Assembly: GCF_039871875.1 (NCBI RefSeq)
Contig: NZ_JBDPMD010000039.1
Location: forward strand, 1 to 64,000
Direction: 5' to 3'
Length of the DNA: 64,000 nt
Source of the DNA: Sphaerisporangium sp039871875
GTDB lineage: Bacteria > Actinomycetota > Actinomycetes > Streptosporangiales > Streptosporangiaceae
Made by a program: the position numbers and the translations under genes. The notes under the pieces are model-generated. The model saw only the letters and a list, made by a program, of their open reading frames with translations. It was not told the origin of the DNA and did no database searches. Position 1 is the stretch's first letter. Every line of letters starts with the position of its first letter. This document shows positions 52,581-62,439 of this stretch, in pieces.

Positions 52581-54491
52581 ATGGTCGACGAAGGTGCGTT
52601 GTTGTGGGAGCCGTCGGACGATGTGGTCCGGGGGGCGCGGGTCACTCGGTTCGCCGAATGGCTGGGGCGGGGTGGGGAGCGGTACGACGAGCTCTGGGAG
52701 TGGTCGGTCGAGCGGCAGGAGGAGTTCTGGGGGGCCGTCTGGGACTACTTCTCGGTGGTGGGGAAGCGCGGGGACGGGCCTGTGCTCCAGGGGGGCATGC
52801 CGGGGGCCGAGTGGTTCGCGGGGGCGACGGTCAACTACGCGGCCAACGCGCTGAAGGGGGACCCCGGTCGGGTCGCGGTCGTCGCGAGGAGTGAGGACGG
52901 GACGCGGCGGACGTTCACCTACGGTGAGCTCGCCGAGGAAGTGGGGCGGGTGCGGGCCGGGCTGGTGCGGCTCGGGGTCGGGCGGGGCGACCGGGTCGCG
53001 GCCTATCTGCCCAACACGCCCGAAGCGCTGATCGCGTTCCTGGCGACCGCCGGCCTCGGGGCGGTGTGGTCGTCGTGTTCGCCGGACTTCGGGGCGTCCA
53101 GTGTGGCGGACCGGTTCACGCAGATCACGCCCAAGGTGCTGATCGCGGTGGACGGGTACACCTACAACGGGCGGTGGTTCGACCGGTCGGACGTCGTGGC
53201 GGAGATCGCGCGGCGGTTGCCGGGGTTGACGGCGACCGTCGTGGTGGGGGAGGCCGGGGGCGTCGCCACCGGTGGGCGGGTGCTCGGGTGGGAGGAGCTC
53301 CGCCGCGAGGCGGGGGAGCTGGAGTTCGCGGAGGTGCCGTTCGGGCACCCCCTGTGGATCGTGTACTCGTCGGGGACGACCGGGTTGCCCAAGGCCATCG
53401 TGCACGGGCACGGGGGGATCGTGCTCGAACACCTCAAGGCGCTGAGCTTCCACCAGGACCTCGGGGAAGGAGATGTGTTCCTCTGGTACACCACGACCGG
53501 CTGGATGATGTGGAACTACCTGGTCGGCGGGTTGCTCGTGGGGGCGACCGTCGTGTTGTACGACGGGAGCGCCACCCATCCGGGGACGGACGCGTTGTGG
53601 CGCCTGGTGGCCGAGGAGGGGGCCACGTACTTCGGCACCGGGGCGCCGTATCTGATCGCGTCGATGCGGGCGGAGCTGCGGCCGGCGGGGCTGGAGAAGG
53701 TGCGGGGGGTCGGGTCCACCGGGTCGCCGTTGCCGCCCGAGGGGTTCGCCTGGATGTACGACGTGCTGCCGGACGTGCAGCTCGGGTCGTTCTCCGGGGG
53801 GACGGACGTGTGCACGGGGTTCGTGGGGGCGGTGCCGGTGCTGCCGGTGCGGGCGGGGGTGATCCCGTGCCGGTGTCTCGGGGCGAAGGTGGAGTCGTTC
53901 GACGCCGAGGGGAACGCCGTGGTGGGGGAGGTCGGGGAGCTGGTGGTGACGCGGCCGATGCCGTCCATGCCGGTCATGTTCTGGAACGACCCCGGCGGCG
54001 AGCGGTACCGGGAGAGCTACTTCGCGGACTACCCGGGGGTGTGGCGGCACGGCGACTGGATCAAGATCATGCCGGACGGGTCGTGCGTGATCTACGGCCG
54101 GTCGGACTCCACGCTGAACCGGGGCGGCGTGCGCATGGGGACCAGCGAGTTCTACCGGGTGGTGGAGCGGTTCCCGGAGATCGCGGACAGCCTGGTGATC
54201 GACACCGGGCAGCTCGGCAGGGAGGGGCGGCTGCTGCTGTACGTCACGCCGGCCGAGGGCGAGTCCCTGACCGACGACCTGGCGGGCCGGGTGAAGGCGG
54301 CGCTGCGCACCGAGTTGTCCCCGCGGCACGTGCCGGACGAGATCCACGAGGTGCCCGGCATCCCGCGCACGCTCAGCGGCAAGAAACTGGAGGTGCCGGT
54401 GCGCAAGATCCTGCTCGGCACGCCGCCGGAGAAGGCGGCCAACACCGGCGCGATGGCGAATCCTGAGGTGCTCAAGCACTTCCTGCCCTGA
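52581..54491 (+). CDS. Acetoacetyl-CoA synthetase
   Basis: A 636-residue acyl-CoA synthetase of the acetoacetate-CoA ligase type, full length. Diagnostic segments are the N-terminal LWEPSDDVVRGARVTRF, the P-loop VYSSGTTGLPKAIVH, TTTGWMMWNYLVGGLL, GSFSGGTDVCTGFVG, and the C-terminal LSGKKLEVPVRKILLG with the catalytic lysine. It activates acetoacetate, from ketone-body or leucine catabolism or storage-polymer turnover, to acetoacetyl-CoA. ATG 52581 (MVDEGALLWEP) follows GGATGGGGG. It has no operon partner here; the divergent-looking neighbour ends convergently 10 bases after its stop. Confidence 0.95.
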   Translation: MVDEGALLWEPSDDVVRGARVTRFAEWLGRGGERYDELWEWSVERQEEFWGAVWDYFSVVGKRGDGPVLQGGMPGAEWFAGATVNYAANALKGDPGRVAVVARSEDGTRRTFTYGELAEEVGRVRAGLVRLGVGRGDRVAAYLPNTPEALIAFLATAGLGAVWSSCSPDFGASSVADRFTQITPKVLIAVDGYTYNGRWFDRSDVVAEIARRLPGLTATVVVGEAGGVATGGRVLGWEELRREAGELEFAEVPFGHPLWIVYSSGTTGLPKAIVHGHGGIVLEHLKALSFHQDLGEGDVFLWYTTTGWMMWNYLVGGLLVGATVVLYDGSATHPGTDALWRLVAEEGATYFGTGAPYLIASMRAELRPAGLEKVRGVGSTGSPLPPEGFAWMYDVLPDVQLGSFSGGTDVCTGFVGAVPVLPVRAGVIPCRCLGAKVESFDAEGNAVVGEVGELVVTRPMPSMPVMFWNDPGGERYRESYFADYPGVWRHGDWIKIMPDGSCVIYGRSDSTLNRGGVRMGTSEFYRVVERFPEIADSLVIDTGQLGREGRLLLYVTPAEGESLTDDLAGRVKAALRTELSPRHVPDEIHEVPGIPRTLSGKKLEVPVRKILLGTPPEKAANTGAMANPEVLKHFLP

Positions 54492-54501
54492 GGGCGGCGG
54501 G

Positions 54502-56046
54502 TCAGACGGCCTGGGGGAAGCGGAACAGGCGCCCCGGGTCGTAGGCGGCCTTCACCTTGGCGAGGCGGGTGGCGTTCGCGCCGTAGTACTGGCGGCGCCA
54601 GTTCTTCAGCGTGGGGTCGATGTAGTTGACGTACGCGTGGTCGCCGAAGTGGGGGTTCATCGCGGCGCGGGCGGTGCGCACCCACGCGGCGGCGCCGCTC
54701 AGGTGGGCGTAGTACTGGACGCTGAACAGGGCCTGGCGGTGGGGGTACGCGGTCGCGTCCGGGCGGACCCGGCCGATCCTGCCGCCGAGGGCGTCCACGA
54801 GGATCGAGTGGCGGCCGGGCCGGGCGGCCTGCTCGACCAGGGCAGCGATGCCCGCCGCGGACAGCGGGCGGTACGCCAGGTGCGACGAGGCGCGGAAGTC
54901 GTCCCGGGGGAAGGTGCCCTCGCGGGTGCGGCCGGGGAGGGTGCCCTGGACGTGGCACTGGGACAGGGTGCGCGACGAGCAGCCCCCCATGATCTTCATG
55001 GCCCGCAGGTAGGACGTCTGGGTGATCGACCGGCCGGTGAGCCGCCCGCCGACGCGGTCGATCAGCGGGTCGAGGAGGCGTTCGCACGCGGCGCGCGGGC
55101 CGACGTAGAGCCCGCCGACGGTGAGGGCGGGGCTCGGGTCGTGCCCGAGGTGGAAGTTGGCCCAGAGGGCGTCCGGCGCGGTGGGCGCCCACTGCTGCCA
55201 GACGGCGAGGGCCTTGCGCGCCATCGACCACGGCCAGTTGAGGAAGAACACCGTGACGTCCTCGATGGGGTGGGTCCTGAAGGTGAACGAGACCGCGACC
55301 CCGAAGTTGCCGCCCCCGCCGCCGCGCGACGCCCAGTAGAGGTCGGCGTCGTGGTCGGCGTCACAGGTCCGCACCCGCCCGTCGGCGGTGACGATCTGGA
55401 CCGACTCCAGCACGTCGCAGGTGAGCCCGTACTTGCGGCCGACCACCCCGATGCCGCCCCCGAGCGTGAGGCCGGCGATGCCCACGGTGGGACAGGAACC
55501 CGCCGGGATGCTGACACCCTGGGCCGCGAGGCGGTCGTAGACGTCGATCAACTGCGCGCCCGCGCCCACGACGGCGCGTCCCGATGTGGCCCTCACTCTG
55601 TTCATCCGCGCCACGTCCACGATCAGGCCGGTCCCCGAGGACCACCCGGCGTAGCTGTGCCCCCCCGAGCGTGCCGCGACCGGCACTCCCGTCTTCCGGG
55701 CGAACGCCAGGCACTCCGCGACGTCCGAGGCGTCGGCGCAGTACGCCACCCCCGCCGGCCGGATGCCGTCGAACCGCGGGTTGTACAGCCGCCGCGCCGC
55801 GTCGTACGCCGCGTCCCCCGGCCGGACCAGCCGCCCGGCCAGCCCTTCCCTGAGCGCGGACCAGTCCCTGGGCACGGGTTTGGTCCGCGCCGCGATCGGT
55901 GACCTGGACGTGGCCCCCCCGGGCGGCGGCGTCCGGGTCCGCACGCCGGTGCCCTCCGGCGCGCACCCGGCCGCCCCGAGCACCGACAACGCCGACACGC
56001 CAAGGAAGCTCCGCCGGTCGAGCCGGGGTTGCCCGGTCGTGGCCAT
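54502..56046 (-). CDS. Exported BBE-like FAD-dependent oxidoreductase (Tat lipoprotein)
   Basis: A 514-residue flavoprotein. The N-terminus has the twin-arginine motif RRSFLG (11-16) and a lipobox-like LGAAGC ending at C28, so it is probably exported folded and lipid-anchored. The FAD-binding domain contains ARSGGHSYAGWSSG (His flavinylation position) and PTVGIAGLTLGGGIGVVGRKYG; the BBE C-terminal piece is NYIDPTLKNW, YYGANATRLAKVKAAYDPGRLF. Relatives oxidise sugars, alkaloid-like compounds or antibiotics such as tirandamycin. ATG 56046 with GAGGAGGAAG upstream. It is divergent from the glutamate dehydrogenase gene; substrate unknown. Confidence 0.9.
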   Translation of the reverse strand: MATTGQPRLDRRSFLGVSALSVLGAAGCAPEGTGVRTRTPPPGGATSRSPIAARTKPVPRDWSALREGLAGRLVRPGDAAYDAARRLYNPRFDGIRPAGVAYCADASDVAECLAFARKTGVPVAARSGGHSYAGWSSGTGLIVDVARMNRVRATSGRAVVGAGAQLIDVYDRLAAQGVSIPAGSCPTVGIAGLTLGGGIGVVGRKYGLTCDVLESVQIVTADGRVRTCDADHDADLYWASRGGGGGNFGVAVSFTFRTHPIEDVTVFFLNWPWSMARKALAVWQQWAPTAPDALWANFHLGHDPSPALTVGGLYVGPRAACERLLDPLIDRVGGRLTGRSITQTSYLRAMKIMGGCSSRTLSQCHVQGTLPGRTREGTFPRDDFRASSHLAYRPLSAAGIAALVEQAARPGRHSILVDALGGRIGRVRPDATAYPHRQALFSVQYYAHLSGAAAWVRTARAAMNPHFGDHAYVNYIDPTLKNWRRQYYGANATRLAKVKAAYDPGRLFRFPQAV

Positions 56047-56189
56047 GCTTCCTCCTCGAAACGGTCAAGGGGCGCGAAAAAAGGTGCCTATTACGTGAGA
56101 CGTGCCCAAAGGAGTTGTGGTTTATCACAGGTCGGTCTCGGAGGCGCTTGGGATGCGGGAGGCTGGTGTGGTGGAGGTGGGCGCGCAAG

Positions 56190-56218
56190 TTGACGTTTGA
56201 GGTGTGATGGGCTGATAT
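56190..56218 (+). promoter_or_regulatory. Promoter upstream of the glutamate dehydrogenase gene
   Basis: TTGACG (56190-56195), 17 bases, TGATAT (56213-56218), about 186 bases before the ATG at 56404. It lies in the 357-bp divergent gap 56047-56403, which otherwise contains no gene I can support. Confidence 0.6.
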
Positions 56219-56403
56219 CGGGTACGGCGGGGGGTGAGCCTGATCAATGGGGATCAAGGGTGCCACCGCTGGTGGAGCCCGTGACCTGGGGGCTTTCCGG
56301 GTCTGTGGCGTCCATGGGGACGGTAAGACGCCGGCCGCCTTGGCGGGGTGGGGGTCCGGCTGTGGCACATAGGTGATACCCCTCACAAAGGAGTGAGCGC
56401 GAC

Positions 56404-59400
56404 ATGTCCCTCGAAGAGGAGAAGGACGAGTTGCTACGGTCGGCTGCCGGACTGGACGCGGCAGGGGGCGACGGGCTGGACGGCGAGCGGGCGCTGACGT
56501 TGTTGCGGCAGTACTACCGGCATGTCGCGCCGGAGGACCTCCAGGACCGTGCGCCGGAGGAGCTGTACCGCACCGTGACGGGGCATCGCGCGTTCGCGGC
56601 GCACCGGCCGCAGGGACGGGCACTGGTGCGTGCTTACAGCCCGGCGGAGCGGCCGTTCTCCGTGGTGGAGGTCGTGACCGACGACATGTCCTTCCTGGTC
56701 GACTCGGTGACCATGGAGCTGGACCGGCACGAGATCGGCGTCCACCTCATCGTGCACCCCCAGATGGCCGTCGAACGGGACATGACGGGCCGCATGCTCG
56801 GCGCCGAGCGCGGCGTCACCGGCCAGCTCCTGGCCGAGTCGTGGATGCGCATCGAGATCGACCGCCAGACCGACGAGACCGTGCTGCGCGCCCTGGAGGA
56901 GGACCTGCGCCGCGTCCTCCAGGACGTACGCAACGCCGTCGAGGACTGCGACAAGATGCGCGCCCTCGCCCTGGACCTCGCGGCGGACACCTCCCTTCCC
57001 CTGCCACCGGAGGAGATCGAGGACAGCACCGAGCTGCTGCGCTGGCTCGCCGACGACCGCTTCACCTTCCTCGGCTACCGCGAGTACCGCCTGGAGAGCG
57101 CCTCCGACGGCGACCGGCTGCGCGCCGTGCCCGGCACCGGCCTCGGCATCCTGCGTGCCGACAAGGCCGGCTCCACCAGCTTCGCCGCCCTGCCCCCCGA
57201 GCTGCGCGCCAAGGCCCGCGAGAAACAGCTTCTGGTCGTCACCAAGGCCAACAGCCGCGCCACCGTGCACCGCCCCGTCTACCTCGACTACGTGGGCGTC
57301 AAGGTGTTCTCCCCTGAGGGCGAGGTGGTCGGCGAGCGCCGCTTTCTCGGCCTGTTCACCCATGTCGCGTACAGCGAGTCGATCTCCCGCATCCCGGTGC
57401 TGCGCCGCAAGCTCGGCGAGGTGCTCGACCGCGCCGGCCTGGCCCCCGACAGCCACGACGGCAAGGACGCCATCGAGATCCTGGAGAGCTACCCCCGCGC
57501 CGAGCTGTTCCACGTCCCGGCCGAGGAGCTGGTCCCGGTCGTCGCCGGCGTGCTGCGGCTGCGTGAGCGCAAGCGGGTGCGCCTCTTCCTCAGCCGCGAC
57601 GACTACGGCCGCTACATCTCCTGCCTGATCTACCTGCCCCGCGACCGGTACACCACCGACGTGCGCGTGCGGGTGCAGGACATCCTCCTGCTGGCCCTCG
57701 GCGGCACCTCACTCGACTACAGCACCATGATCGGCGAGTCCCCTCTGGCCCGCCTGCACGTCACCATCCGCGGCGAGCGCGGCAAGCCCCTCAGCATCGA
57801 GGGTGTGGACGTCGAGGAGCTGGAGTCCCGGATCGCGGCCACCACCCGGTCCTGGGAGGACGGCCTCGCCGCCGCGCTCGGCGACGACGCGATCGCGATC
57901 GGCCGCTACGCCGCCGCGTTCCCCGAGGCGTACAAGGAGGACTTCACCCCCGACGTCGCCGTCGAGGACCTGCGCCGCCTGGAGGGCATCGCCGCCACCC
58001 CGGGCGAGATCGCCATGGACCTGTACCGCCTCCACGACGAGTGGCGGTTCAAGCTCTACCGCATCGGCGCCGCGGTCTCCCTGTCCGACGTGCTCCCTTT
58101 GCTCGGCCGCATGGGTGTCGAGGTCGTGGACGAGCGCCCGTACCGCGTGGCCCGCAAGAACGCCGAGCCCTGCTGGATCTACGACTTCGGCCTGCGTTTC
58201 CCGCCCTCCGACCGCGTCGGGGACGAGGCGTTCACGAGGCTGGTCGAGGACACCTTCGGCGCGCTGTGGCGCGGCGAGATCGAGAGCGACGGCTTCAACG
58301 CGCTGGTCCCCGCCGCCGGCCTCACCTGGCGCCAGGCCGAGATCCTGCGCGTGTACGCCAAGTACCTGCGCCAGACGGGCACCACGTTCAGCCAGCGCTA
58401 CATCGAGAAGGCGCTGGTCGGCAACCTGCGGCTCGCCGGCCTGCTGGTACGGCTGTTCGAGGCCCGGCTCGACCCCGCCAGGTCGCCCGAGCTGCGTGAC
58501 GACGTGGGCGACGCGCTGCGTGAGGAGATCCTCGCGGCCCTGGACGACGTGGCGTCCCTCGACGAGGACCGCATCCTGCGCGCGTACCTGGAACTGATCA
58601 CCGCCACGCTGCGCACCAACGCCTTCCAGACGCTCGCCGGCCGCCGCAAGCCGTACATCTCCCTCAAGCTGGACTCGGCGTCCATCAGCGTGCTGCCGCT
58701 GCCCCGCCCTATGGTCGAGGTCTTCGTGTACTCGCCCCGGGTCGAGGGCGTGCACCTGCGGTTCGGCAAGGTCGCCCGCGGCGGCCTGCGCTGGTCGGAC
58801 CGCATGGAGGACTTCCGCACCGAGGTGCTCGGCCTGGTCAAGGCGCAGATGGTGAAGAACACCGTCATCGTGCCCACCGGCTCCAAGGGGGGCTTCGTCG
58901 TGAAGCGCCCGCCCGCGGGGGGCAGGGACGAGCTGACGGCCGAGGGCGTGGCCTGCTACCGCCAGTTCATCTCCGGCCTGCTCGACCTCACCGACAACCT
59001 CGTGGACAACGAGGTGGTGCCCCCGCACAACGTGGTGCGGCACGACGGCGACGACACCTACCTGGTGGTGGCCGCCGACAAGGGCACCGCGACGTTCTCC
59101 GACATCGCCAACGCCGTCGCCAAGGAGTACGGCTTCTGGCTCGGCGACGCGTTCGCCTCCGGCGGCTCGGTCGGCTACGACCACAAGGCCATGGGCATCA
59201 CCGCACGCGGCGCCTGGGAGTCGGTGGCCCACCACTTCCGCTCGCTCGGCGTGGACGTGCAGACCACCGACTTCACCGTGGCCGGCGTCGGCGACATGTC
59301 CGGCGACGTGTTCGGCAACGGCATGCTGCTGTCCCGCCACATCAAGCTGGCCGCCGCCTTCGACCACCGCCACATCTTCGTCGACCCCTCGCCCGACCCC

Positions 59401-61200
59401 GAGCGCGGGTACGCCGAGCGGGAACGCCTGTTCGCGCTGCCGCGCAGTTCCTGGGCCGACTACGACCCTTCCCTGATCTCCCAGGGCGGCGGCGTCTGGC
59501 CACGCACCGCCAAGTCGATCCCGGTGTCCCCGCAGATGCGCGCCGCCCTCGGCATCGCCGACGGCGTGCCCGCGCTCACCCCGAGCGATCTGATCAGCGC
59601 CATCCTCAGGGCCCCCGTGGACCTGCTGTGGAACGGCGGCATCGGCACCTACGTCAAGGCGTCCACAGAGAGCCACGCCGACGCGGGGGACAAGGCCAAC
59701 GACCCGCTGCGGGTGGACGCCTCCACCCTGCGGTGCAAGGTGATCGGCGAGGGCGGCAACCTCGGTCTCACCCAGAAGGCCCGCATCGAGTACGCCCTCG
59801 GCGGCGGCCTGGTCAACACCGACTTCATCGACAACTCGGCCGGCGTGGACACCTCCGACCACGAGGTCAACATCAAGATCCTGCTGGACCGTGTGGTACG
59901 GGACGGCGACCTCACCGACGCCGAGCGCGACCAGCTCTTCCTCGACATGACCGGCGAGGTCGCCGAGCTCGTGCTGCGCGACAACAAGGCGCAGAACGTC
60001 GTGCTGGCCGCCGCACGCGCGCAGGCCCCCGAGATGCTGCACATCCACGCCCGCTACCTGCGCAAGCTGGAGCGCGAGCACCACCTCAACCGGGGGCTTG
60101 AGTCCCTGCCGTCGGACAAGCAGATGGCCGAGCGGCGCCAGTCGGGCCTCGGCCTCACCGCGCCGGAGTTCTCGGTGCTGCTCGCCTACACCAAGCTCAC
60201 CGCCGACCACGAGCTGCTGGCCTCCGACCTGCCCGACGACCCGTTCCTGGAGTCGTGGCTGGTGTCGTACTTCCCCTCGGCGCTGCGCGAGCTGTTCCGC
60301 AAGCGCATGGACTCCCACCCGCTGCGCCGCGAGATCATCGCCACCGGCGTCGTGAACGACCTGGTCAACATGAGCGGCATCACGTTCATGTTCCGGTTCG
60401 GCGAGGAGACCGGCGCGTCCACGCCGGACATCGCGCGGGCGTACCTGGTGTCCCGCGAGGTCTTCGGGATGCCCGCGTTCTGGCGGTCCGTCGAGGCGCT
60501 GGACAACAAGGTGGACGCCGCCACGCAGATCGCCATGCGCCTGGAGGGACGCAAGCTGGTCGAGCGGGGCGCCCGGTGGCTGCTCGGCAACCGCAGGCCG
60601 CCGCTGGACCTCACCTCCACCGCGCGGTTCTTCAGCGAGGGCGCCGAGGGCCTGCTGCCGCACCTGCCGAAGCTGCTCGCCGGGCGGGACCTCGCGGCGT
60701 TCGAGGAGCGCCGCGACGGGTTCGTCGCCCGGGGCGTGCCCGCGGACCTCGCCGAGCGCGCGGCGGTGATGGTGCCGGCGTACTCGACGTTCGACCTGGT
60801 GGAGATCGCGGCCCGCACCGGGCGGCCGGTGCACGACGTCGCCGAGGTGTACTTCGACCTCGCCGACCGCATCCAGCTCTCCCGGCTGCGCGAGCGGGTC
60901 ATCATGCTGCCCCGCGACAACCGGTGGAACTCCATGGCGCGGGCCGCGCTGCGCGACGACCTGTACGCCGCGCACGCGACCCTCACCCGGGACATCCTCA
61001 CCCACAGCGAGCCGGGTCTCGGCCCCGAGGAGCGGCTGGCCCGCTGGGCGGAGGCCAACTCGGCGGCGGTGGCGCGGTCCCGGCAGACGATCTCGGAGAT
61101 CTGGGAGAGCGACACCTTCGACCTCGCGACGCTGTCGGTGGCCCTGCGCGCGATCCGCACCCTGGTCGCGGCCGGCAGCCTGCCGTACGCGGAGGGCTGA
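56404..61200 (+). CDS. gdh: NAD-specific glutamate dehydrogenase, 180-kDa large type
   Basis: A 1598-residue enzyme, the size of the 180-kDa NAD-GDH class described in Streptomyces clavuligerus. A long N-terminal regulatory region (about 1-690, with ACT-like segments such as FSVVEVVTDDMSFLVDSVTM) precedes the catalytic core: GGLRWSDRMEDFRTEVLGLVKAQMVKN and VPTGSKGGFVVK for glutamate binding, GDMSGDVFGNGMLLS and GEGGNLGLTQ in the NAD domain, then a long helical C-terminus. It deaminates glutamate to 2-oxoglutarate for catabolism. AAGGAG precedes ATG 56404. A long open frame opposite it is only codon shadow. Confidence 0.97.
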   Translation: MSLEEEKDELLRSAAGLDAAGGDGLDGERALTLLRQYYRHVAPEDLQDRAPEELYRTVTGHRAFAAHRPQGRALVRAYSPAERPFSVVEVVTDDMSFLVDSVTMELDRHEIGVHLIVHPQMAVERDMTGRMLGAERGVTGQLLAESWMRIEIDRQTDETVLRALEEDLRRVLQDVRNAVEDCDKMRALALDLAADTSLPLPPEEIEDSTELLRWLADDRFTFLGYREYRLESASDGDRLRAVPGTGLGILRADKAGSTSFAALPPELRAKAREKQLLVVTKANSRATVHRPVYLDYVGVKVFSPEGEVVGERRFLGLFTHVAYSESISRIPVLRRKLGEVLDRAGLAPDSHDGKDAIEILESYPRAELFHVPAEELVPVVAGVLRLRERKRVRLFLSRDDYGRYISCLIYLPRDRYTTDVRVRVQDILLLALGGTSLDYSTMIGESPLARLHVTIRGERGKPLSIEGVDVEELESRIAATTRSWEDGLAAALGDDAIAIGRYAAAFPEAYKEDFTPDVAVEDLRRLEGIAATPGEIAMDLYRLHDEWRFKLYRIGAAVSLSDVLPLLGRMGVEVVDERPYRVARKNAEPCWIYDFGLRFPPSDRVGDEAFTRLVEDTFGALWRGEIESDGFNALVPAAGLTWRQAEILRVYAKYLRQTGTTFSQRYIEKALVGNLRLAGLLVRLFEARLDPARSPELRDDVGDALREEILAALDDVASLDEDRILRAYLELITATLRTNAFQTLAGRRKPYISLKLDSASISVLPLPRPMVEVFVYSPRVEGVHLRFGKVARGGLRWSDRMEDFRTEVLGLVKAQMVKNTVIVPTGSKGGFVVKRPPAGGRDELTAEGVACYRQFISGLLDLTDNLVDNEVVPPHNVVRHDGDDTYLVVAADKGTATFSDIANAVAKEYGFWLGDAFASGGSVGYDHKAMGITARGAWESVAHHFRSLGVDVQTTDFTVAGVGDMSGDVFGNGMLLSRHIKLAAAFDHRHIFVDPSPDPERGYAERERLFALPRSSWADYDPSLISQGGGVWPRTAKSIPVSPQMRAALGIADGVPALTPSDLISAILRAPVDLLWNGGIGTYVKASTESHADAGDKANDPLRVDASTLRCKVIGEGGNLGLTQKARIEYALGGGLVNTDFIDNSAGVDTSDHEVNIKILLDRVVRDGDLTDAERDQLFLDMTGEVAELVLRDNKAQNVVLAAARAQAPEMLHIHARYLRKLEREHHLNRGLESLPSDKQMAERRQSGLGLTAPEFSVLLAYTKLTADHELLASDLPDDPFLESWLVSYFPSALRELFRKRMDSHPLRREIIATGVVNDLVNMSGITFMFRFGEETGASTPDIARAYLVSREVFGMPAFWRSVEALDNKVDAATQIAMRLEGRKLVERGARWLLGNRRPPLDLTSTARFFSEGAEGLLPHLPKLLAGRDLAAFEERRDGFVARGVPADLAERAAVMVPAYSTFDLVEIAARTGRPVHDVAEVYFDLADRIQLSRLRERVIMLPRDNRWNSMARAALRDDLYAAHATLTRDILTHSEPGLGPEERLARWAEANSAAVARSRQTISEIWESDTFDLATLSVALRAIRTLVAAGSLPYAEG

Positions 61201-61262
61201 GACGGCCGGCGGCCCGCCGTACACGGAGGACTGCGGCGGCCGGCGGCCCGCCGCAGGCGGGA
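61182..61262. repeat. 34-bp tandem duplication spanning the gdh stop codon
   Basis: Unit 1 (61182-61215) starts GCCGTACGCGGAGGGCTGA and includes the stop; unit 2 (61216-61249) starts GCCGTACACGGAGGACTGC with four or five substitutions; a partial third begins GCCGCAGGCGGGAG at 61250. Each unit ends in GGCCGGCGGCCC, itself able to pair, so the array may also terminate transcription. Confidence 0.75.
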
Positions 61263-61302
61263 GACCACCGGCCGTACGCCCTCGGCGGCGTGCGGCCGCG
61301 GG

Positions 61303-62349
61303 TCACTCCCCGCTGACCCCGGTGACGGCGCCGTCGTAGCCCACGACCTCCGACAGGCGGGTGGCGCCGCGTGGCTGGACGTGGGCGACGTACTGCTGGG
61401 TCTCCGTCACGCGCAGCTTGCGGCGCACCACCGGCCTGCCGATCGACCAGCGGGCGTTCTCCGGCACCGGCACCACGCCGATGGCGTTGGCCGTCTGGGC
61501 CTGCCAGTTCGTGGTGCGGCTCAGGGAGTACAGCACCACGCCCCCGCCGTCGGTGGCGCGCAGCGCGTAGATGGGGTACTCGGTCGCGCCGAAGATCGAG
61601 TCGTACAGGAAGCCGAGCCGCTTGGCCTCCGGCTTGGCCTCGCCGACCTCGGTGAAATAGCCGGTGGTCTGCGGGCCCGCCGCGATCAGCCCGGCCGCGA
61701 AGCCGCCGGGACCCTCCTCGGCGATGGTGGCGTGCAGCGGCGCCATCAGGTGCGGGCTGATCGCCAGCGTGTCGTCCCGGGTGGGCAGCGGCGTGGCGTA
61801 CCCCTCCTCGTCCAGGGAGACGCCGAGCGGCGCGCCGTCCACGTCCAGCGGGGTGGCGGCGTAGAGCAGGGACGCGAAGCTGAGCTGCCAGCGGGAGTTC
61901 TCGTACTGCCGCATGAACGCCAGCAGGGCCGTGCGGCGGTCACCGCCGGGCTCACGCCGCTCCACCAGGGCGGCGAACCACAGCGGGAAGCGGTCCAGCC
62001 GGGGCACCAGCAGTCGCGGCTCGCCCCAGGTGTAGCGCGGGGGTTTCAGGCCGGTGGACCGGAACTCCGTCACCGTGATCGGCGACTGCGCGTCCCGCCT
62101 CTGCGCCAGGGCGTACGGCTCGTCGCCGGCGGCCCGCACCACGTCGTCGGTGGCGAGGACGGCCCGCACGACCTCCGCCGCCTCCTTGAGCGTCACCGTG
62201 GGCGGCTCCTCCGTGGTGGGGGACGCCTCCGGCGAAAGGGGCGCGGACGGGGACGGCGAGCGCCGCGCGGCGGGCGGCTCGGAGGTGCAGCCGACGATCG
62301 CCCCGGCGACGAGGAGCGTCGCGAGCGCGGCACGCACGATCCTGATCAC
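61303..62349 (-). CDS. Putative lipoprotein of unknown function
   Basis: A 348-residue secreted protein. A lipoprotein signal ends at C21 (VAGAIVGCTSE), followed by a Pro/Ser-rich linker to about 50 and a soluble domain with segments such as TLKEAAEVVRAVLATDD, WFAALVERREPGGDRRTALLAFMR and YALRATDGGGVVLYSL. No enzymatic motif is visible. It resembles actinobacterial lipoproteins with paired NTF2-like domains, but I cannot confirm that. GTG 62349 with AAAGG upstream. It is divergent from prfB, the two starts being 90 bases apart. Confidence 0.82.
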   Translation of the reverse strand: MIRIVRAALATLLVAGAIVGCTSEPPAARRSPSPSAPLSPEASPTTEEPPTVTLKEAAEVVRAVLATDDVVRAAGDEPYALAQRRDAQSPITVTEFRSTGLKPPRYTWGEPRLLVPRLDRFPLWFAALVERREPGGDRRTALLAFMRQYENSRWQLSFASLLYAATPLDVDGAPLGVSLDEEGYATPLPTRDDTLAISPHLMAPLHATIAEEGPGGFAAGLIAAGPQTTGYFTEVGEAKPEAKRLGFLYDSIFGATEYPIYALRATDGGGVVLYSLSRTTNWQAQTANAIGVVPVPENARWSIGRPVVRRKLRVTETQQYVAHVQPRGATRLSEVVGYDGAVTGVSGE

Positions 62350-62439
62350 GCTCGCTCGCCTTTCGGAAAAGAGTCCCCGCCGGACGCCATGCTAGTCACC
62401 GCGCGAGCCGGCTCCCGAATTCGCGTACTCTTGGCAGTT

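Noticed and set aside
57709..61224. 1171-codon open frame opposite the glutamate dehydrogenase
   Set aside because: Same shadow effect in high-GC DNA; translation has no domain and its frame mirrors gdh codon structure.
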